This document shows, one piece after another, positions 1 to 8,029 of a stretch of DNA of 64,000 nucleotides (its first letter is position 1; each line of letters opens with the position of its first letter). A model generated the notes under the pieces. The model did no database searches, was not told the DNA's origin, and worked only from the letters and a program-made list of their open reading frames with translations. The stretch is from Devosia enhydra (lineage in GTDB: Bacteria; Pseudomonadota; Alphaproteobacteria; Rhizobiales; Devosiaceae). A program made the position numbers and the translations under genes. Where the stretch lies: the NCBI RefSeq assembly GCF_900119845.1, contig NZ_FPKU01000003.1:365990-429989 (forward strand), given 5' to 3'.

Positions 1-60
1 TGCTGGGAGCTCTGAGATCGCGCAAGCGGCAAGGCCCCCTCACCCGGCACTACCGCGCCG

Positions 61-83
61 ACCTCTCCCCCAGAGGGAGAGGT
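61..83 (-). terminator. Hairpin downstream of aglK
   Basis: A perfect 9-bp stem (ACCTCTCCC at 61-69, GGGAGAGGT at 75-83) with a 5-base loop lies 38 bases past the aglK stop codon in the direction of transcription. It sits in a C-rich stretch (1-121) that holds no convincing coding sequence and looks like a dispersed intergenic repeat. There is no strong T-tract, so it may act as a transcript 3'-end stabiliser rather than a textbook terminator. Confidence 0.45.
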
Positions 84-121
84 AAGAGGTCCTCACCAAG
101 AGGCCGCTTACGCAGCCTCCC

Positions 122-1126
122 TCAATGGGCCATCGGCTGGCCGCTCTGGTCGAAGCGGTGGAAGAGGTTGCCGCGGGGGGAGAAGCTCAGGCGGTCGCCG
201 GCGTGATAGCTGGCCTTGCCGGTCTGGCGGACCACCACCGGCTCGCCCGAGCCGATATCGACATAGATGTAGCTGTCGGACCCCAGGTTCTCCGAATAGA
301 TCACCTTGCCCGACCACACCCCGTCCGGCACCACGTCGAGATGTTCCGAACGCACGCCCACCGTGTGGGCCTTGTAGGCATCGGCATAGGATCCGGTGAG
401 GAAGTTCATCTTGGGGCTGCCGATGAAGCCGGCCACGAACAGCGATTGCGGCCGCTCGTAAAGCTCCATCGGGCTGCCCACCTGCTGCACCACGCCATCC
501 TTGAGCACCACGATGCGATCGGCCATGGTCATGGCCTCCACCTGGTCGTGCGTCACATAGATCATGGTGGTGTTGGGCAACTGCTCCTTGAGCTGGCCGA
601 TCTCCATGCGCATCTGCACGCGCAGCGCCGCATCGAGGTTGGAGAGCGGCTCATCGAAGAGGAACACCTTGGGATCGCGCACGATCGCTCGCCCGATGGC
701 GACGCGCTGGCGCTGCCCGCCCGACAGCGCCTTGGGCAGGCGATCGAGATATTTGGTGAGCTGCAGCTTTTCGGCCGCCTCGCGCACCTTGCGGTCGAGG
801 CTGGCCTTGTCGATGTTCTGCAGCTTCAACGCATAAGCCATGTTGTCGTAGACGCTCATATGCGGATAGAGCGCATAGGACTGGAACACCATGGCAATGC
901 CGCGCTTTGAGGGCGCGACATCGTTGACGACGCGCCCATCGATGGCCAGCGTGCCCGAGGAGATGTTTTCAAGCCCCGAGATGCAGCGCAGCAGCGTCGA
1001 TTTTCCGCAGCCCGAGGGCCCGACGAACACGATGAACTCGCCCGAGGCGATCTCGAGATTGACGTCCTTGAGAATTTCCACGGCGCCATAGCGCTTGTAG
1101 AGATTTGTGATCTTGAGATCGGACAT
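122..1126 (-). CDS. aglK: Alpha-glucoside ABC transporter ATP-binding protein (UgpC/MalK family)
   Basis: This 334-residue ATPase would power import of alpha-glucosides through the AglF-AglG channel from the cytoplasmic face. The P-loop GPSGCGKST is at about residues 36-44, the signature LSGGQRQ near 134, Walker B FLFDEP near 156 and the switch histidine in YVTHDQ near 192. The region after residue 230 is a TOBE-type regulatory domain, including VGVRSEHL. The gene follows aglA on the same strand after a 32-base gap, which fits one transcript. MalK-family ATPases can be shared between several sugar importers, so exclusive use by this system is an inference from position. Confidence 0.9.
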   Translation of the reverse strand: MSDLKITNLYKRYGAVEILKDVNLEIASGEFIVFVGPSGCGKSTLLRCISGLENISSGTLAIDGRVVNDVAPSKRGIAMVFQSYALYPHMSVYDNMAYALKLQNIDKASLDRKVREAAEKLQLTKYLDRLPKALSGGQRQRVAIGRAIVRDPKVFLFDEPLSNLDAALRVQMRMEIGQLKEQLPNTTMIYVTHDQVEAMTMADRIVVLKDGVVQQVGSPMELYERPQSLFVAGFIGSPKMNFLTGSYADAYKAHTVGVRSEHLDVVPDGVWSGKVIYSENLGSDSYIYVDIGSGEPVVVRQTGKASYHAGDRLSFSPRGNLFHRFDQSGQPMAH

Positions 1127-1158
1127 GCCGGGCCTCCCTCCCTGCGGCGTCTTCCGGA

Positions 1159-2835
1159 TCAGCTCCGGTCGATCAGCCCAATATACGCACCAAAAGGCGC
1201 AAGGCTCAATTTGCCATCCACCGGCTCGGGCGAATTGCCCGGCGCGCCCGATGCAGTGGGCGCAAGCCCTTCGAGCGGCACGATGACCTCGGTCTCGGTC
1301 ATGTTGAAGACGCAGAGCACTGTCTCGGTGTCATCCGAGCGGGTGAACGCCAGAACGCCATCGGGGCTCTCGATCATCGCGATATCGCCGCCCCGCAGCG
1401 CCGGATGCATTTTCCGGAAGGCGATGGCCTCGCGGTAAAAGCTCAGCACCGAGCCCTCGACGCCCAGTTGCTGGTCGACGGCGCGCATCAGATGGTTGTT
1501 GGGCACCGGCAGCCAGGATTTGGGCGCGCTCGAAAAGCCCCCGAGATGGGCGGCAGCCTGCCACACCATCGGCGTGCGGCACCCGTCGCGCCCCTTGAAC
1601 TGGGGCCAGAATTCGATGCCGTAGGGATCGACCAGATCCTCGAAGGCCAGTTCCGCCTCGGGCAGGCCGAGCTCCTCGCCCTGATAAAGGCAGACCGAGC
1701 CGCGCATCGACAGGATGAGCAGCAGCGCCATGCGGATGAAGCCATCCTGATGCTCGCGAGCGGCCCAGCGGCTCACATGGCGCACCACGTCATGGTTGGA
1801 GAAGGCAAGGCAGATCCAGCCATCGGGCGCCGCCGTCTCCGTCTCGACGATCGACTTGCGGAAATGCCCGGCGCTGAACTCGCCGCCGAGATAGTCGAAG
1901 GTATAGGCCATGTGCAGCCGGTCTTCGCCGGATGTGTACTGGGCCATGACTTCGAGCTGATGCTGGCTGTCGCCGATCTCGCCCACCGTGGTGGTGCCCG
2001 GATACTCGTCCATCAGCGCGCGCAAGCGCTTGAGGAACTCAAGATTTTCCGGCCGGCTCTTGTCGTAGAGATGTTCCTGGAAATTATAGGGGTTCACCGC
2101 CGGGGCGGTCGAGGCGTTGAAATCCTCGGGCCGGACGACGGGATTGTTTTCGAGTCCCTGACTGTGGAAATAGAAATTGACGGTATCGAGCCGGAAGCCA
2201 TCTACGCCGCGCTCGAGCCAGAAGCGCATTTCCGACAGAAGCGCATCCTGCACGGCGGGGTTGTGGAAGTTGAGATCGGGCTGGCTGGCGAGGAAATTGT
2301 GCAGGTAATACTGCATGCGCCGGCTGTCCCAGGCCCAGGCCGAGCCCCCGAAGATCGAGAGCCAGTTGTTGGGCGGGGTGCCATCGGGCTTGGCATCGGC
2401 CCAGACATACCAGTCGGCGCGCTCATTGGTGCGGCTCAGCCGGCTTTCGGCGAACCAGGGATGCCGGTCCGAAGAGTGGCTGATCACCTGGTCGATGATG
2501 ACGCGGATGCCCAGCGCATGCGCCTTTTCGAGCAGCCGGTCGAAATCGCCAAGCGTGCCGAAGGTCGGGTCGACATCGCGATAGTTCGAGACGTCATAGC
2601 CGAAATCGCGCATCGGCGAGGTGAAGAAGGGCGAGAGCCAGATGGCATCCACCCCCAGATCGGCGACATAGCCGAGCCGCTCGGTGATGCCGACGAGGTC
2701 GCCGATGCCATCGCCATTATGGTCCTGGAAGGAGCGCGGATAGATCTGATAGATCACCGCCCCCCGCCACCAGTTGCGATCCGCACGAAGGTCGTTGACC
2801 GATCGGGTCTCGGTCATCATGGATGCGCCGAACAC
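1159..2835 (-). CDS. aglA: Alpha-glucosidase, GH13
   Basis: This is a 558-residue cytoplasmic glycoside hydrolase expected to cleave imported alpha-glucosides such as sucrose, maltose or trehalose. The N-terminal WWRGAVIYQIYPRSF and the barrel motifs are those of GH13 oligo-1,6-glucosidase/alpha-glucosidases. The nucleophile Asp is in GFRLDTVN, the acid/base Glu in TTVGEIGDS and the transition-state Asp in FSNHDVVRH. No signal peptide is visible. I keep the GTG start at 2835 because GGAG lies 8 bases upstream, while the in-frame ATG codons at 2820 and 2817 lack a good ribosome site. It is divergent from the LacI regulator. A paralogue lies at 15337-16974. Confidence 0.9.
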   Translation of the reverse strand: MFGASMMTETRSVNDLRADRNWWRGAVIYQIYPRSFQDHNGDGIGDLVGITERLGYVADLGVDAIWLSPFFTSPMRDFGYDVSNYRDVDPTFGTLGDFDRLLEKAHALGIRVIIDQVISHSSDRHPWFAESRLSRTNERADWYVWADAKPDGTPPNNWLSIFGGSAWAWDSRRMQYYLHNFLASQPDLNFHNPAVQDALLSEMRFWLERGVDGFRLDTVNFYFHSQGLENNPVVRPEDFNASTAPAVNPYNFQEHLYDKSRPENLEFLKRLRALMDEYPGTTTVGEIGDSQHQLEVMAQYTSGEDRLHMAYTFDYLGGEFSAGHFRKSIVETETAAPDGWICLAFSNHDVVRHVSRWAAREHQDGFIRMALLLILSMRGSVCLYQGEELGLPEAELAFEDLVDPYGIEFWPQFKGRDGCRTPMVWQAAAHLGGFSSAPKSWLPVPNNHLMRAVDQQLGVEGSVLSFYREAIAFRKMHPALRGGDIAMIESPDGVLAFTRSDDTETVLCVFNMTETEVIVPLEGLAPTASGAPGNSPEPVDGKLSLAPFGAYIGLIDRS

Positions 2836-2901
2836 AGCTCATTCTCCGGGAAGCAGGCCCTGCGCCCGTCGCCTCCTCTGACGACGAAAGACGCATATGC
2901 C

Positions 2902-2911
2902 AAAACGTTTT
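2902..2911. promoter_or_regulatory. Candidate LacI-family operator, aglA/aglR intergenic
   Basis: The perfect palindrome AAAACGTTTT sits in the 183-base divergent gap between aglA (start 2835) and the regulator (start 3019). The same 10-mer recurs upstream of aglE at 7904-7913. A central CG flanked by A and T tracts is typical of LacI/GalR-family operators. Binding by the adjacent regulator is inferred. Confidence 0.65.
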
Positions 2912-3018
2912 AGTTGAACTATTCTTAGCCATGGGGGTACCGCGTCGTCAACTCGCGCGATAAGCCCGCATGGCGCCCGGGCGCCGCCCATCCACCGGAT
3001 TTCGGAACCGATCACTCC

Positions 3019-4098
3019 ATGCAGTCGCCGCGCGCCGCCCGCCCCCTCGCCAGCCCCGGCAGCACCGTCACCATCAAGCAGCTGGCCGAGGCGCTGGGGG
3101 TGTCGATCACCACCGTGTCGCGCGCGCTCAACGGCTATTCGGACGTGGGCGAAGCGACGCGCTCGCGCGTCGTGGAAGCGGCGCAGCGCATGGGCTATCG
3201 GCCCAATCGCAACGCCCAGCGCCTCGTGACCCGCAAGACCCACGCCGTGGCCTGGGTGCAGGCCGATAATGACCGGAAATTCGTCGACCCGCATTTCGTC
3301 GAGGTCATGGCCGGGGTGCTCAGGGGCGCGCGCAGCGCCGCCTATGACATCGTTCTCACCAGCGACACGCCCGAGCACGAGCTCGACGTCTATGATCGCT
3401 ATGTCAACGACAACAGTGTCGATGGCTTCATTCTCGACCTGCCGCGCGAGGATGACCCGCGCATCAGCTACCTGCTCGAGCGGGGCCGGCCCTTCGTGGT
3501 GCATGGGCGCGAAAGCCGGCATGGCCGCTATGGCTGGGTCGATGTCGACAATTACGGCAATTTCTACAAGCTGGCCCGGCTGATGGTGGCCAATGGCCAT
3601 CGCCGCATCGCCTTCATCAATGGCGATGAGCGCTACACCTATGCGCTCTACCGGCGGCGCGGGGTTGCCGACGCCATTGCCGATCTGGGCATGCCCGAAC
3701 AGGCGGTGAGCTATTTTGCCGCCCATCATCCGATGGGCGATGCCGGCCTTGCGCTCACCTCCAAGGCGCTCGAGGACGAGGCGGTGACGGCCATCATCTA
3801 TTCCTCGACGCTGATGGCAATGGAAAGCCACCCGGCCATTCAGCGCTCGGGCCGGGCGCTGTCGGTCGCAACCATGGATGACGAGCTGCACTATCTCAAC
3901 CTCTCGCCCTTCGGCGCGATGATCAGCTTCGTGCGCTCCTCGCTGCGCGATGCGGGTGTGGCGCTGATCGGGGAGTTGCTGCGCCAGTGCGACACGGGCG
4001 GCGGGCCGAGGGGCAAGCTCATTCCCTCGACCTTCTCGATCGTTCCGGGCCTGCGGGAGGAGAGCCTCGCCCTACCCCTGCCCCCGCACCGGCTCTGA
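3019..4098 (+). CDS. aglR: LacI-family transcriptional regulator of the agl genes
   Basis: This 359-residue protein has a LacI helix-turn-helix at about residues 17-70 (VTIKQLAEALGVSITTVSRA, then the hinge motif GYRPNRNAQRL), followed by a periplasmic-binding-protein-like sensor domain. It is divergent from aglA and convergent with aglG, so it sits inside the transporter cluster. It is expected to bind AAAACGTTTT sites and to be relieved by an alpha-glucoside or a metabolite. The first 16 residues extend beyond the usual LacI start, so translation could begin a little later. Function is assigned from family and position. Confidence 0.85.
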   Translation: MQSPRAARPLASPGSTVTIKQLAEALGVSITTVSRALNGYSDVGEATRSRVVEAAQRMGYRPNRNAQRLVTRKTHAVAWVQADNDRKFVDPHFVEVMAGVLRGARSAAYDIVLTSDTPEHELDVYDRYVNDNSVDGFILDLPREDDPRISYLLERGRPFVVHGRESRHGRYGWVDVDNYGNFYKLARLMVANGHRRIAFINGDERYTYALYRRRGVADAIADLGMPEQAVSYFAAHHPMGDAGLALTSKALEDEAVTAIIYSSTLMAMESHPAIQRSGRALSVATMDDELHYLNLSPFGAMISFVRSSLRDAGVALIGELLRQCDTGGGPRGKLIPSTFSIVPGLREESLALPLPPHRL

Positions 4099-4103
4099 CG
4101 CGA

Positions 4104-4121
4104 CGGGGCCTTGCGGCCCCG
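4104..4121. terminator. Hairpin between convergent aglR and aglG
   Basis: A 7-bp perfect stem (CGGGGCC / GGCCCCG) with a TTGC loop fills most of the 42-base gap between two convergent stop codons. It can form on either strand and may end both transcripts. It lacks a T-run. Confidence 0.55.
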
Positions 4122-4140
4122 CCCCGGCAACGGCGCGGTT

Positions 4141-5337
4141 CTATTTCACCGAGCCGGCGAGCAGCCCGCGCACGAAATAGCGCTGGAGCGAGAAGAACAC
4201 GATCAGCGGCACGACGATGGAGATGAAGGCCCCTGCGGTCAGCAGCTCCCAGTTGTCGCCCTGCGTGCCAAGCAGGTTCACGAGCCGGCCGGTGAGCACC
4301 ACCTTGTCGTCCTGGGCGCCGAGGAAGACAAGCGCCACCAGAAGGTCGTTCCAGATCCACAGGAACTGGAAGATGGCGAAGGAGGCGAGGGCCGGAAAGC
4401 TCAGCGGCAGGATCATGCCGGTGAAGATCTGGAAATGGCTGGCCCCGTCGATACGCGCCGATTCCATGATCTCGCGCGGCAGGCCGGCCATGTAGTTGCG
4501 CAAGAGATAGATCGCGAGCGGCAGGCCGAACGCGGTGTGGGCCAGCCACACCCCGAGATAGCCCTTGCTGTCCTGCCCGAAGGCTCCGGCAATGCCGTTA
4601 TACATGCGCAAAAGCGGGATCAGCGACATCTGCAGGGGCACCACGAGCAGCCCCACCACCACCGCCACCATCAGCCCGCGGCCTGGGAAATTCATCCACG
4701 CCAGCGCATAGGCGGCAAAGGCCGCGACCAGGATGGGAATGACGGTTGCCGGAATGGCCACCGCGATGGAATTGATGAAGGACTGCGCGATGCCACTGGT
4801 GGCCAGCACCGTGGCGTAGTTGTCGAGGGTGAAGCGGGGCGGGCTGCCGGCGACGAAATAGATGCGCGGGCCGGCCGAATGGGTGAAGGCGGTGGCAGAG
4901 CGCCATTCATAGCTGCCGTCGCTCGCGACCGTCACCTCGCCGCCGGCGCGCATCGGCAGGGTCTCGCCGGCCTCGGCCGCCGCGACGTCGGCATTGGTGG
5001 TGCCGAACGCCTCGACCGTCCGCCCGCTGCCGAGCTCGCCGAGGATATTGCCGCGAATGATGAAGGTGCCGTTCTCTTCCACCTGCTCGTCGCCCCGCCC
5101 GAGACGGGCGGCATTCTGGGTGACCGAGGGGGTGAGCGCCGTCCACCAGCCCGATACGGCGAGTTGGTCCTTGTCGCGCACAGAGGAGATGAGCAGGCCT
5201 GCCGTGGGAAAGGTCCAGAGCAGGACGAGGAAGAGCAGCGCCAGATTGGCGATGATCGTGCCGATGCTGACGCGCGGCCAGCGGCGGGTTTCGGCCTGGG
5301 TGGCGGCGGGGGCGTCGGTGGAGGCCAGCGATGTCAT
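4141..5337 (-). CDS. aglG: Alpha-glucoside ABC transporter permease
   Basis: This 398-residue inner-membrane permease pairs with AglF. It has a first membrane segment near residues 25-50, then a long periplasmic insertion of roughly 130 residues that is characteristic of AglG-type permeases, then five more membrane spans. The EAA loop contacting the ATPase reads ESARIDGASHFQIF. The start at 5337 is chosen because its ATG shares one base with the aglF TGA (TGATG), a translational-coupling arrangement. The longer open frame upstream of it only shadows aglF. Confidence 0.88.
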   Translation of the reverse strand: MTSLASTDAPAATQAETRRWPRVSIGTIIANLALLFLVLLWTFPTAGLLISSVRDKDQLAVSGWWTALTPSVTQNAARLGRGDEQVEENGTFIIRGNILGELGSGRTVEAFGTTNADVAAAEAGETLPMRAGGEVTVASDGSYEWRSATAFTHSAGPRIYFVAGSPPRFTLDNYATVLATSGIAQSFINSIAVAIPATVIPILVAAFAAYALAWMNFPGRGLMVAVVVGLLVVPLQMSLIPLLRMYNGIAGAFGQDSKGYLGVWLAHTAFGLPLAIYLLRNYMAGLPREIMESARIDGASHFQIFTGMILPLSFPALASFAIFQFLWIWNDLLVALVFLGAQDDKVVLTGRLVNLLGTQGDNWELLTAGAFISIVVPLIVFFSLQRYFVRGLLAGSVK

Positions 5338-6353
5338 CAGCGTGTCCCCTGCTCGGCATTGGCGCGACGGATGTTCCAGATCATGATCGGCACCACGGCC
5401 AGCATGATGATCACGGCGATGGTCGAGCCGCGGCCGTAATCGCCCGAAATGAACATCCAGCGATACATGAGATTGGCCAGGACCTGCGTCTGGAACTCGC
5501 CATTGGTCATGGCATAGACGATGTCGAAGACCTTGAGCACGGTGATGGTGATGGTGGTCCACACCACGATGATCGTGCCCCAGATCTGGGGGATCATGAT
5601 GTCGAAAAAGATGCGGATGTCGCTCGCCCCGTCGATGCGGGCCGCCTCCAGCGTCTCCTCGGGCACCCCGCGCAGCGCCGCCGACAGGATGACCATGGCA
5701 AAGCCCGTCTGGATCCAGATCAGGATGACCATGAGCATCACCGAGTTCCAGAACGGGATGGTCATCCAGGCCTGCGGCGCAAAGCCCATGCCGGTGACCA
5801 GCGCGTTGAGCACGCCGATCTGCTCCTGGTCGGGGCCGCGATAGGCATAGACGAAGCGCCAGATCACCGATGCGCCCACGAACGAGATCGCCATGGGCAT
5901 GAAGATCAGCGTCTTGGCGATATTGCCCCACCACAGCCTGTCGGCGAGCACGGCGATCACCAGCCCGAAGGCGGTGGCAAAGGAGGGCACGATCAGGAGC
6001 CAGGCGAGATTGTTGAGCGCCGACTGCCAGAAAATGCCGTCGCCAAACGCCCAGATATAGTTGTCAAAGCCGATGAAACGCTGGCCGAAGCGATCGAAGA
6101 ACGACAGCCTCAGCGTCTCGAACACCGGATAGACGAGGTAGACGGTGAGAAACAGCATGGCCGGGAAGATGAACAGCCAGGGCCGGATACGGCTGCGCAT
6201 CAGGTCGCGCTCGGTGCTCACATCGTCGGAGACACGGCCCGGCGGATCGGCGAACCACCTGTCGAGCAGCCAGTTGGTGCCCCAGAAATAGGCGACGCAT
6301 GCTGCAAGCGCGACGGCTACCGCCAGCACCGCACCCAAGATCTGCTCAACCAT
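5337..6353 (-). CDS. aglF: Alpha-glucoside ABC transporter permease
   Basis: This 338-residue inner-membrane permease forms the transport channel with AglG. Several hydrophobic spans are visible, and the EAA motif EAARIDGASDIRIFF lies in the C-terminal half. The N-terminal membrane helix followed by a charged stretch (about residues 30-55) is usual for the MalF/AglF side of these pairs. It follows aglE by about 100 bases that contain a strong hairpin, and it is translationally coupled to aglG. Confidence 0.88.
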   Translation of the reverse strand: MVEQILGAVLAVAVALAACVAYFWGTNWLLDRWFADPPGRVSDDVSTERDLMRSRIRPWLFIFPAMLFLTVYLVYPVFETLRLSFFDRFGQRFIGFDNYIWAFGDGIFWQSALNNLAWLLIVPSFATAFGLVIAVLADRLWWGNIAKTLIFMPMAISFVGASVIWRFVYAYRGPDQEQIGVLNALVTGMGFAPQAWMTIPFWNSVMLMVILIWIQTGFAMVILSAALRGVPEETLEAARIDGASDIRIFFDIMIPQIWGTIIVVWTTITITVLKVFDIVYAMTNGEFQTQVLANLMYRWMFISGDYGRGSTIAVIIMLAVVPIMIWNIRRANAEQGTR

Positions 6354-6418
6354 ACCCGACCCCCCTCAGGAGCGGGCCCTTATCCGGGCCACTGCCCCGC
6401 AACTGCCTGCGGCAAGCA

Positions 6419-6445
6419 GGGGCTGGCGCCATTGGCGCCAGCCCC
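6419..6445 (-). other. Strong intercistronic hairpin between aglE and aglF
   Basis: A perfect 12-bp stem (GGGGCTGGCGCC at 6419-6430, GGCGCCAGCCCC at 6434-6445) with a 3-base loop lies just after the aglE stop codon and before the aglF ribosome site. No T-tract follows in the direction of transcription. Such hairpins after binding-protein genes, as in malE-malF, commonly protect the upstream message and attenuate read-through. That role is inferred here. Confidence 0.6.
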
Positions 6446-6457
6446 CTCTTTCAGTGG

Positions 6458-7825
6458 TCAGAGCGCGTCCCAGGCCGCCTGGATCTGGTCGGCCACTTCC
6501 TGGGCCGACTTGCCGTTGACGAAGTCGACCATGCCGGTCCAGAAGGCGCCCGCGCCGATCGGGCCGGGCATCATGTCCGAACCATCGAAGCGGAAGGTGG
6601 TGGCATTGAGCAGGATCTGCCCGAGATCCTTGTTGGCCTGGGTGGAATAGACTTCCGGATTCACGCCGCGATGCGCCGAGAGGAAGCTGCCATTGTCCTG
6701 GGCCATCCAGATTTCATGGGCCAGCGGGGTCTTGAGGAACTCGATGAAGGCGCGGGCGGCCGGCGAGTCCTTGGTGATCGCGGCAAGGTTGCCCGAACCC
6801 AGCACCGGGGTGCCCAGATCCTTTTCGGCAAAGGCGGGGAAGTAGAAGAAGTCGTAATCCTCGCCCGACACCGAACCTTCAGGGAAGAAGGACGGGATGA
6901 ACGAGGCCTGGCGGTGCAGATAGCACTGCGGGGGGACGGTGAAGAGGCCCTTCGGGCTGTCGCCGAACGCCGTGGTCACGACGGCGGCAACGCCACCGGC
7001 GACCTTGCTGTCATCCTTGGCGATCGAACCGAAGAGTTCGATGGCTTCCACGACCTTGGGGTCGTTGAACTTCAGCTCGTTGCTGACCCACGCATCGTAA
7101 TCCTCGGGGCTCTGTGTGCGAAGCATGATGTCTTCGATCCAGTCGGTGGCCGGCCAGCCGGTCGCGCCGCCCGATTCGAGCCCGATGCACCAGGGCGTGC
7201 CGCCATCGGCGATGATCTGGTCCTGCAAAGCGAGCAGGTCTTCCATCGTCTCGGGCACTTCGTAGCCCATCTCGGCGAAGTTGTCGGGCGAGTACCAGAC
7301 GAGGGATTTGACTTCCTGCTTGTAGGGGAAGGCGTATTGCGCAACCGTGCCGTCACGACCGGCATACTGGCCAAGCGCTGCCCAGGACGGGCCGGCGCTG
7401 TAGTTTTCCTCAAGCCAGCTGGTGGTCTCGGCGCCCAGGTCGACCAGCGCGCCCTGCGCGGCGAAGTCGGCCATCAGGCCCGGCTGGGGCAGGATGGTGA
7501 TGTTGGCGGGGCTGCCTGCGGCGATGTCGATGCGGGCCTGCTCCTCATAATTCTTGGACGAGCCGTTCTGCAGCGTCACGCCCGTCGCGGCGGTGAAATA
7601 GGACAGCACCGCTTCCCACTGCGCCTTGTCACCCGGCTCGGACCAGGCGTTCCAGATCGACAGCGTCTGGCCCTGAAGCCCGGAATTGGCGGCCTTGAAA
7701 GCCTCGTAGGACTCCCAGGTGAACCCACCCTCGCCGGGCGTGAACTGCAGGTCCTGCGCCATAGCGGCCGGGGCGGCCAGGGCGATGGCCATCGCCGAAA
7801 TGCCTAAAAGGAAAGTCTTCTGCAT
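6458..7825 (-). CDS. aglE: Alpha-glucoside ABC transporter substrate-binding protein
   Basis: This 455-residue secreted protein captures alpha-glucosides in the periplasm and delivers them to AglFG. The signal peptide spans about residues 1-24 (MQKTFLLGISAMAIALAA, cleavage after AMA). The mature part is a family-1 extracellular solute-binding fold rich in Trp and Tyr. The ATG at 7825 is chosen because GGGAGGA lies about 8 bases upstream, which places the longer in-frame start inside the ribosome site. It is the first gene of the aglEFG transcript, with a palindromic operator candidate 79 bases upstream of its start. Confidence 0.9.
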   Translation of the reverse strand: MQKTFLLGISAMAIALAAPAAMAQDLQFTPGEGGFTWESYEAFKAANSGLQGQTLSIWNAWSEPGDKAQWEAVLSYFTAATGVTLQNGSSKNYEEQARIDIAAGSPANITILPQPGLMADFAAQGALVDLGAETTSWLEENYSAGPSWAALGQYAGRDGTVAQYAFPYKQEVKSLVWYSPDNFAEMGYEVPETMEDLLALQDQIIADGGTPWCIGLESGGATGWPATDWIEDIMLRTQSPEDYDAWVSNELKFNDPKVVEAIELFGSIAKDDSKVAGGVAAVVTTAFGDSPKGLFTVPPQCYLHRQASFIPSFFPEGSVSGEDYDFFYFPAFAEKDLGTPVLGSGNLAAITKDSPAARAFIEFLKTPLAHEIWMAQDNGSFLSAHRGVNPEVYSTQANKDLGQILLNATTFRFDGSDMMPGPIGAGAFWTGMVDFVNGKSAQEVADQIQAAWDAL

Positions 7826-7903
7826 GTGTTGTCCTCCCATCGCACCATTGGGACGCGCGCGATTGCGATTCGCACGTCATCCCCGCCTGCCCCTGCCGGC
7901 ACC

Positions 7904-7913
7904 AAAACGTTTT
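7904..7913. promoter_or_regulatory. Candidate LacI-family operator upstream of aglE
   Basis: A second copy of the palindrome AAAACGTTTT lies in the 204-base gap between the beta-glucosidase stop (8030) and the aglE start (7825). Shared sequence with the site at 2902 suggests coordinate control of aglEFG and aglAK by the same regulator. It also implies that aglE has its own promoter and does not depend only on read-through from the GH1 gene. Confidence 0.65.
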
Positions 7914-8029
7914 CGGACGCGGGCGCCGCAGACGATTATTGTCTGCGCATTTGGGCATTTAGCGGTGCTGCCAGCGTCGCACAAAGCACCGGCCTTGCCA
8001 AGCCGGTATGATGAGCCCAGCCACCCGCC

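Noticed and set aside
1405-2913. Open frame of about 500 codons on the plus strand
   Set aside because: It runs antisense to aglA. The composition is His/Ala/Arg-rich without any family motif.
5338-5934. Long N-terminal extension of the aglG frame
   Set aside because: It only shadows aglF in another frame. The coupled ATG at 5337 gives the correct family length.
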